DNA of 64,000 bases, from NCBI RefSeq assembly GCF_001653565.1, contig NZ_LYPB01000080.1, positions 11,617 to 75,616 on the forward strand, written 5' to 3'. Numbering within the stretch: position 1 is the first letter of the stretch; every line of letters starts with the position of its first letter. A program made the translations under genes and the position numbers. This document shows, one piece after another, positions 62,835-64,000 of the stretch. This stretch comes from Paenibacillus oryzisoli (lineage in GTDB: Bacteria; Bacillota; Bacilli; Paenibacillales; NBRC-103111). Under the pieces are notes generated by a model. It was not told the origin of the DNA and did not search any database. It saw nothing but the letters and a program-made list of their open reading frames with translations.

Positions 62835-63127
62835 AATAAATCGCTCCTTTCAAGATATATCCAGTATACTATATATTTTAATGTAACTCAACAAAAGTAA
62901 GCAAATAATTCGAAATTGAAAACCTCCAGCTCACAGTTTTGACAATCACCGTTTGGCAGGCATTGCATGTTGGGGGTTCTTTGCGGAGTGGACTTTTACG
63001 ATTGTAGTATATTTATCTAACTTTAGACTTCCCGAAAAGAAGATGTACTATTTGCATGGTAACAGATGAAATTGTCATGTGGTATATCCTATTTTTAGCG
63101 AGTTAGTAACAGACGGAAGGTGCGACC
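62835..63127. other. noncoding, no recognised content
   Basis: Upstream region of the LLM gene. Apart from likely minus-strand promoter elements close to the LLM start I see no gene, repeat or clear hairpin here. Confidence 0.5.
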
Positions 63128-63256
63128 ATGATGAAAACAAATGCTTGTCGAAAATTAGATGTACTTAAAATTCCTTATACTATATTGATGTTTCTGCCAA
63201 ACCCATGGATCTTGTTAGTATTAGCGCTGGACGGCGCGGACTACAAATCTTTCTAA
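63128..63256 (+). CDS. possible 42-residue small protein
   Basis: ATG 63128 (or 63131) follows GGAAGG at good spacing. The peptide has one hydrophobic stretch, TILMFLPNPWILLVLALDGA, and ends at TAA 63254. It overlaps, in another frame, a protein-like tail (63169-63315), so only one of them can be meaningful. No family recognised. Confidence 0.25.
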   Translation: MMKTNACRKLDVLKIPYTILMFLPNPWILLVLALDGADYKSF

Positions 63257-63315
63257 GCGGTGAGGATTTACTTACGGCAACAGAAGCATCCCTTGTAGAT
63301 ATAAGAAGTAGTTAA
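63169..63315 (+). pseudogene. possible C-terminal fragment of a lost protein
   Basis: Between a stop at 63166-63168 and a TAA at 63313-63315 the frame reads YYIDVSAKPMDLVSISAGRR, then IFLSGEDLLTATEASLVDI. It has the composition and beta-rich look of the end of a carbohydrate-active or secreted protein, with no start codon or ribosome site. The family was not identified. Confidence 0.3.
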
Positions 63316-63422
63316 AAAGCAAAAAAAATCATATCTCATTAAATAAACACAATGTAAGCCCACCTGCACAAGTGTATATTTTACATAGAATGTGAAGCAT
63401 GCGTGAAAGGTTGTGGCATTGG

Positions 63423-64000
63423 ATGTTGAAGACATTGGTGGACTGGCCAGCATTTATGGCGAGACATGATCTAACTTGGTCCGTTAAACCAAATTCGTGG
63501 AACGAGGGAGCTTTTCTAGGCAACGGATTCATCGGAGCCATGATATATAGTGAGGAGCATAGGGAGAAACGCAACGTGCTGCGATTTGTACTGGGATGCA
63601 CAGATGTCACAGCGCAGAAACCTGGAGGTGGATTTCCACCACGTGTGCCCGTTGGGGAATTGCACCTGGAGCTTGCTGGATGGTATTATCAACCGTCAAG
63701 TATACGGATTGACTTGTGGAATGCGGAGATGCGGGCAGAGATCACGACAACTGTAGGTACAGTAAAGCTCCGCGCTTTTGTTCACAGTCAAGATAAAGTG
63801 CTTGCTGTTGAACTGGAACCAAGTGAAGGCGAGAAAGACGCACGTATAATCTGGCATGCATTCAGCGAAGTTGACCATGTATTGAAAAATGCGGATGGCT
63901 TCAATCTTAATCAATACCTTCCACAATCAGAAGTCGACCGACACACGAATGAGGATGGGTTGACAGTTGGCGTACAACGGTTTCACTATGACGGTGGTTG
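63423..64000 (+). CDS. GH95-like glycoside hydrolase, N-terminal part (runs off the window)
   Basis: From ATG 63423 the frame is open to the window end, giving 192 codons. The N terminus reads DWPAFMARHDLTWSVKPNSW and then NEGAFLGNGFIGAMIYSEE, which matches the GNGxxGAMxxG signature of the N-terminal beta-sandwich of GH95-type (alpha-L-fucosidase or related) hydrolases. There is no signal peptide, so it may act in the cytoplasm. AAAGG lies 12 bases upstream, a little far; a TTG at 63411 is an alternative start. The catalytic (alpha/alpha)6 domain would lie beyond the window. Confidence 0.75.
   Translation, partial: MLKTLVDWPAFMARHDLTWSVKPNSWNEGAFLGNGFIGAMIYSEEHREKRNVLRFVLGCTDVTAQKPGGGFPPRVPVGELHLELAGWYYQPSSIRIDLWNAEMRAEITTTVGTVKLRAFVHSQDKVLAVELEPSEGEKDARIIWHAFSEVDHVLKNADGFNLNQYLPQSEVDRHTNEDGLTVGVQRFHYDGG

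Overview
The window looks like a chromosomal piece of a spore-forming Bacillota of the Paenibacillus type. The evidence is a GerA-family germinant receptor locus, the cortex lytic enzyme CwlJ, a three-repeat S-layer-homology (SLH) anchored protein, an LplA/LplB/LplC-type oligosaccharide ABC transporter with a YesM/YesN two-component pair, a T-box leader, AGGAGG-type ribosome binding sites and moderate GC. I see no rRNA, tRNA, CRISPR array, prophage or transposase. The last gene runs off the right edge.

Layout. 0.1-4 kb: a GAF-GGDEF protein, an orphan membrane histidine kinase, and a lone MreB paralogue on the minus strand. 4-7.5 kb: a Nif3-family protein, a GrpB remnant, then GH43 glycosidase, D-2-hydroxyacid dehydrogenase and a membrane protein. 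7.5-10 kb: a repeat-bearing noncoding stretch, then an AraC regulator divergent from a GH130 mannoside phosphorylase. 10-13.5 kb: T-box leader and a long (class 2-like) isoleucyl-tRNA synthetase. 13.5-17 kb: an AraC remnant, CwlJ, a phosphodiester-glycosidase-family membrane protein and a catalase. 17-20 kb: a TetR regulon with two near-identical operators, NIPSNAP protein, NAD(P)H oxidoreductase, a frameshifted 4-oxalocrotonate tautomerase and nitronate monooxygenase. 20.3-24.4 kb: germination receptor genes A, C and a small D-like subunit on plus, with the B-subunit gene convergent on minus and overlapping at the 3' end. 24.6-33 kb: mostly single metabolic and stress genes (Ohr, pirin+MarR, SDR/LysR, DNA alkylation repair, methyltransferase, epoxide hydrolase, MBL hydrolase, DinB).

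33-47.9 kb is the most interesting block. A giant secreted heparinase II/III-like enzyme carries CBM-like, carboxypeptidase-regulatory-like and F5/8C domains and ends in Ig-like, cohesin, FIVAR and dockerin modules; an in-frame TGA now cuts off the last three. It is followed by a secreted cohesin protein with three SLH repeats, a solute-binding lipoprotein, two permeases, and the YesM/YesN pair. A 49-bp ungapped block (38/49 identical) lies upstream of both the enzyme gene and the transporter. This reads as a surface-tethered polysaccharide-degrading and uptake locus with cellulosome-like adaptor domains.

47.9-53.3 kb: a divergent 1055-aa UvrA-like ATPase with rearranged zinc modules, then two adjacent regulator+SRPBCC modules (ArsR-AHSA1 and MerR-AHSA1). 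The second has a textbook 19-bp-spacer MerR promoter with a palindrome inside. 53.3-59 kb: a DUF6376-like lipoprotein and a five-gene peptide/nickel-type ABC importer with tightly overlapping genes. 59-64 kb: a Tat-exported metallophosphoesterase, a second D-2-hydroxyacid dehydrogenase, an FN3 remnant, an LLM-class flavin oxidoreductase, a decayed stretch and the start of a GH95-like gene.
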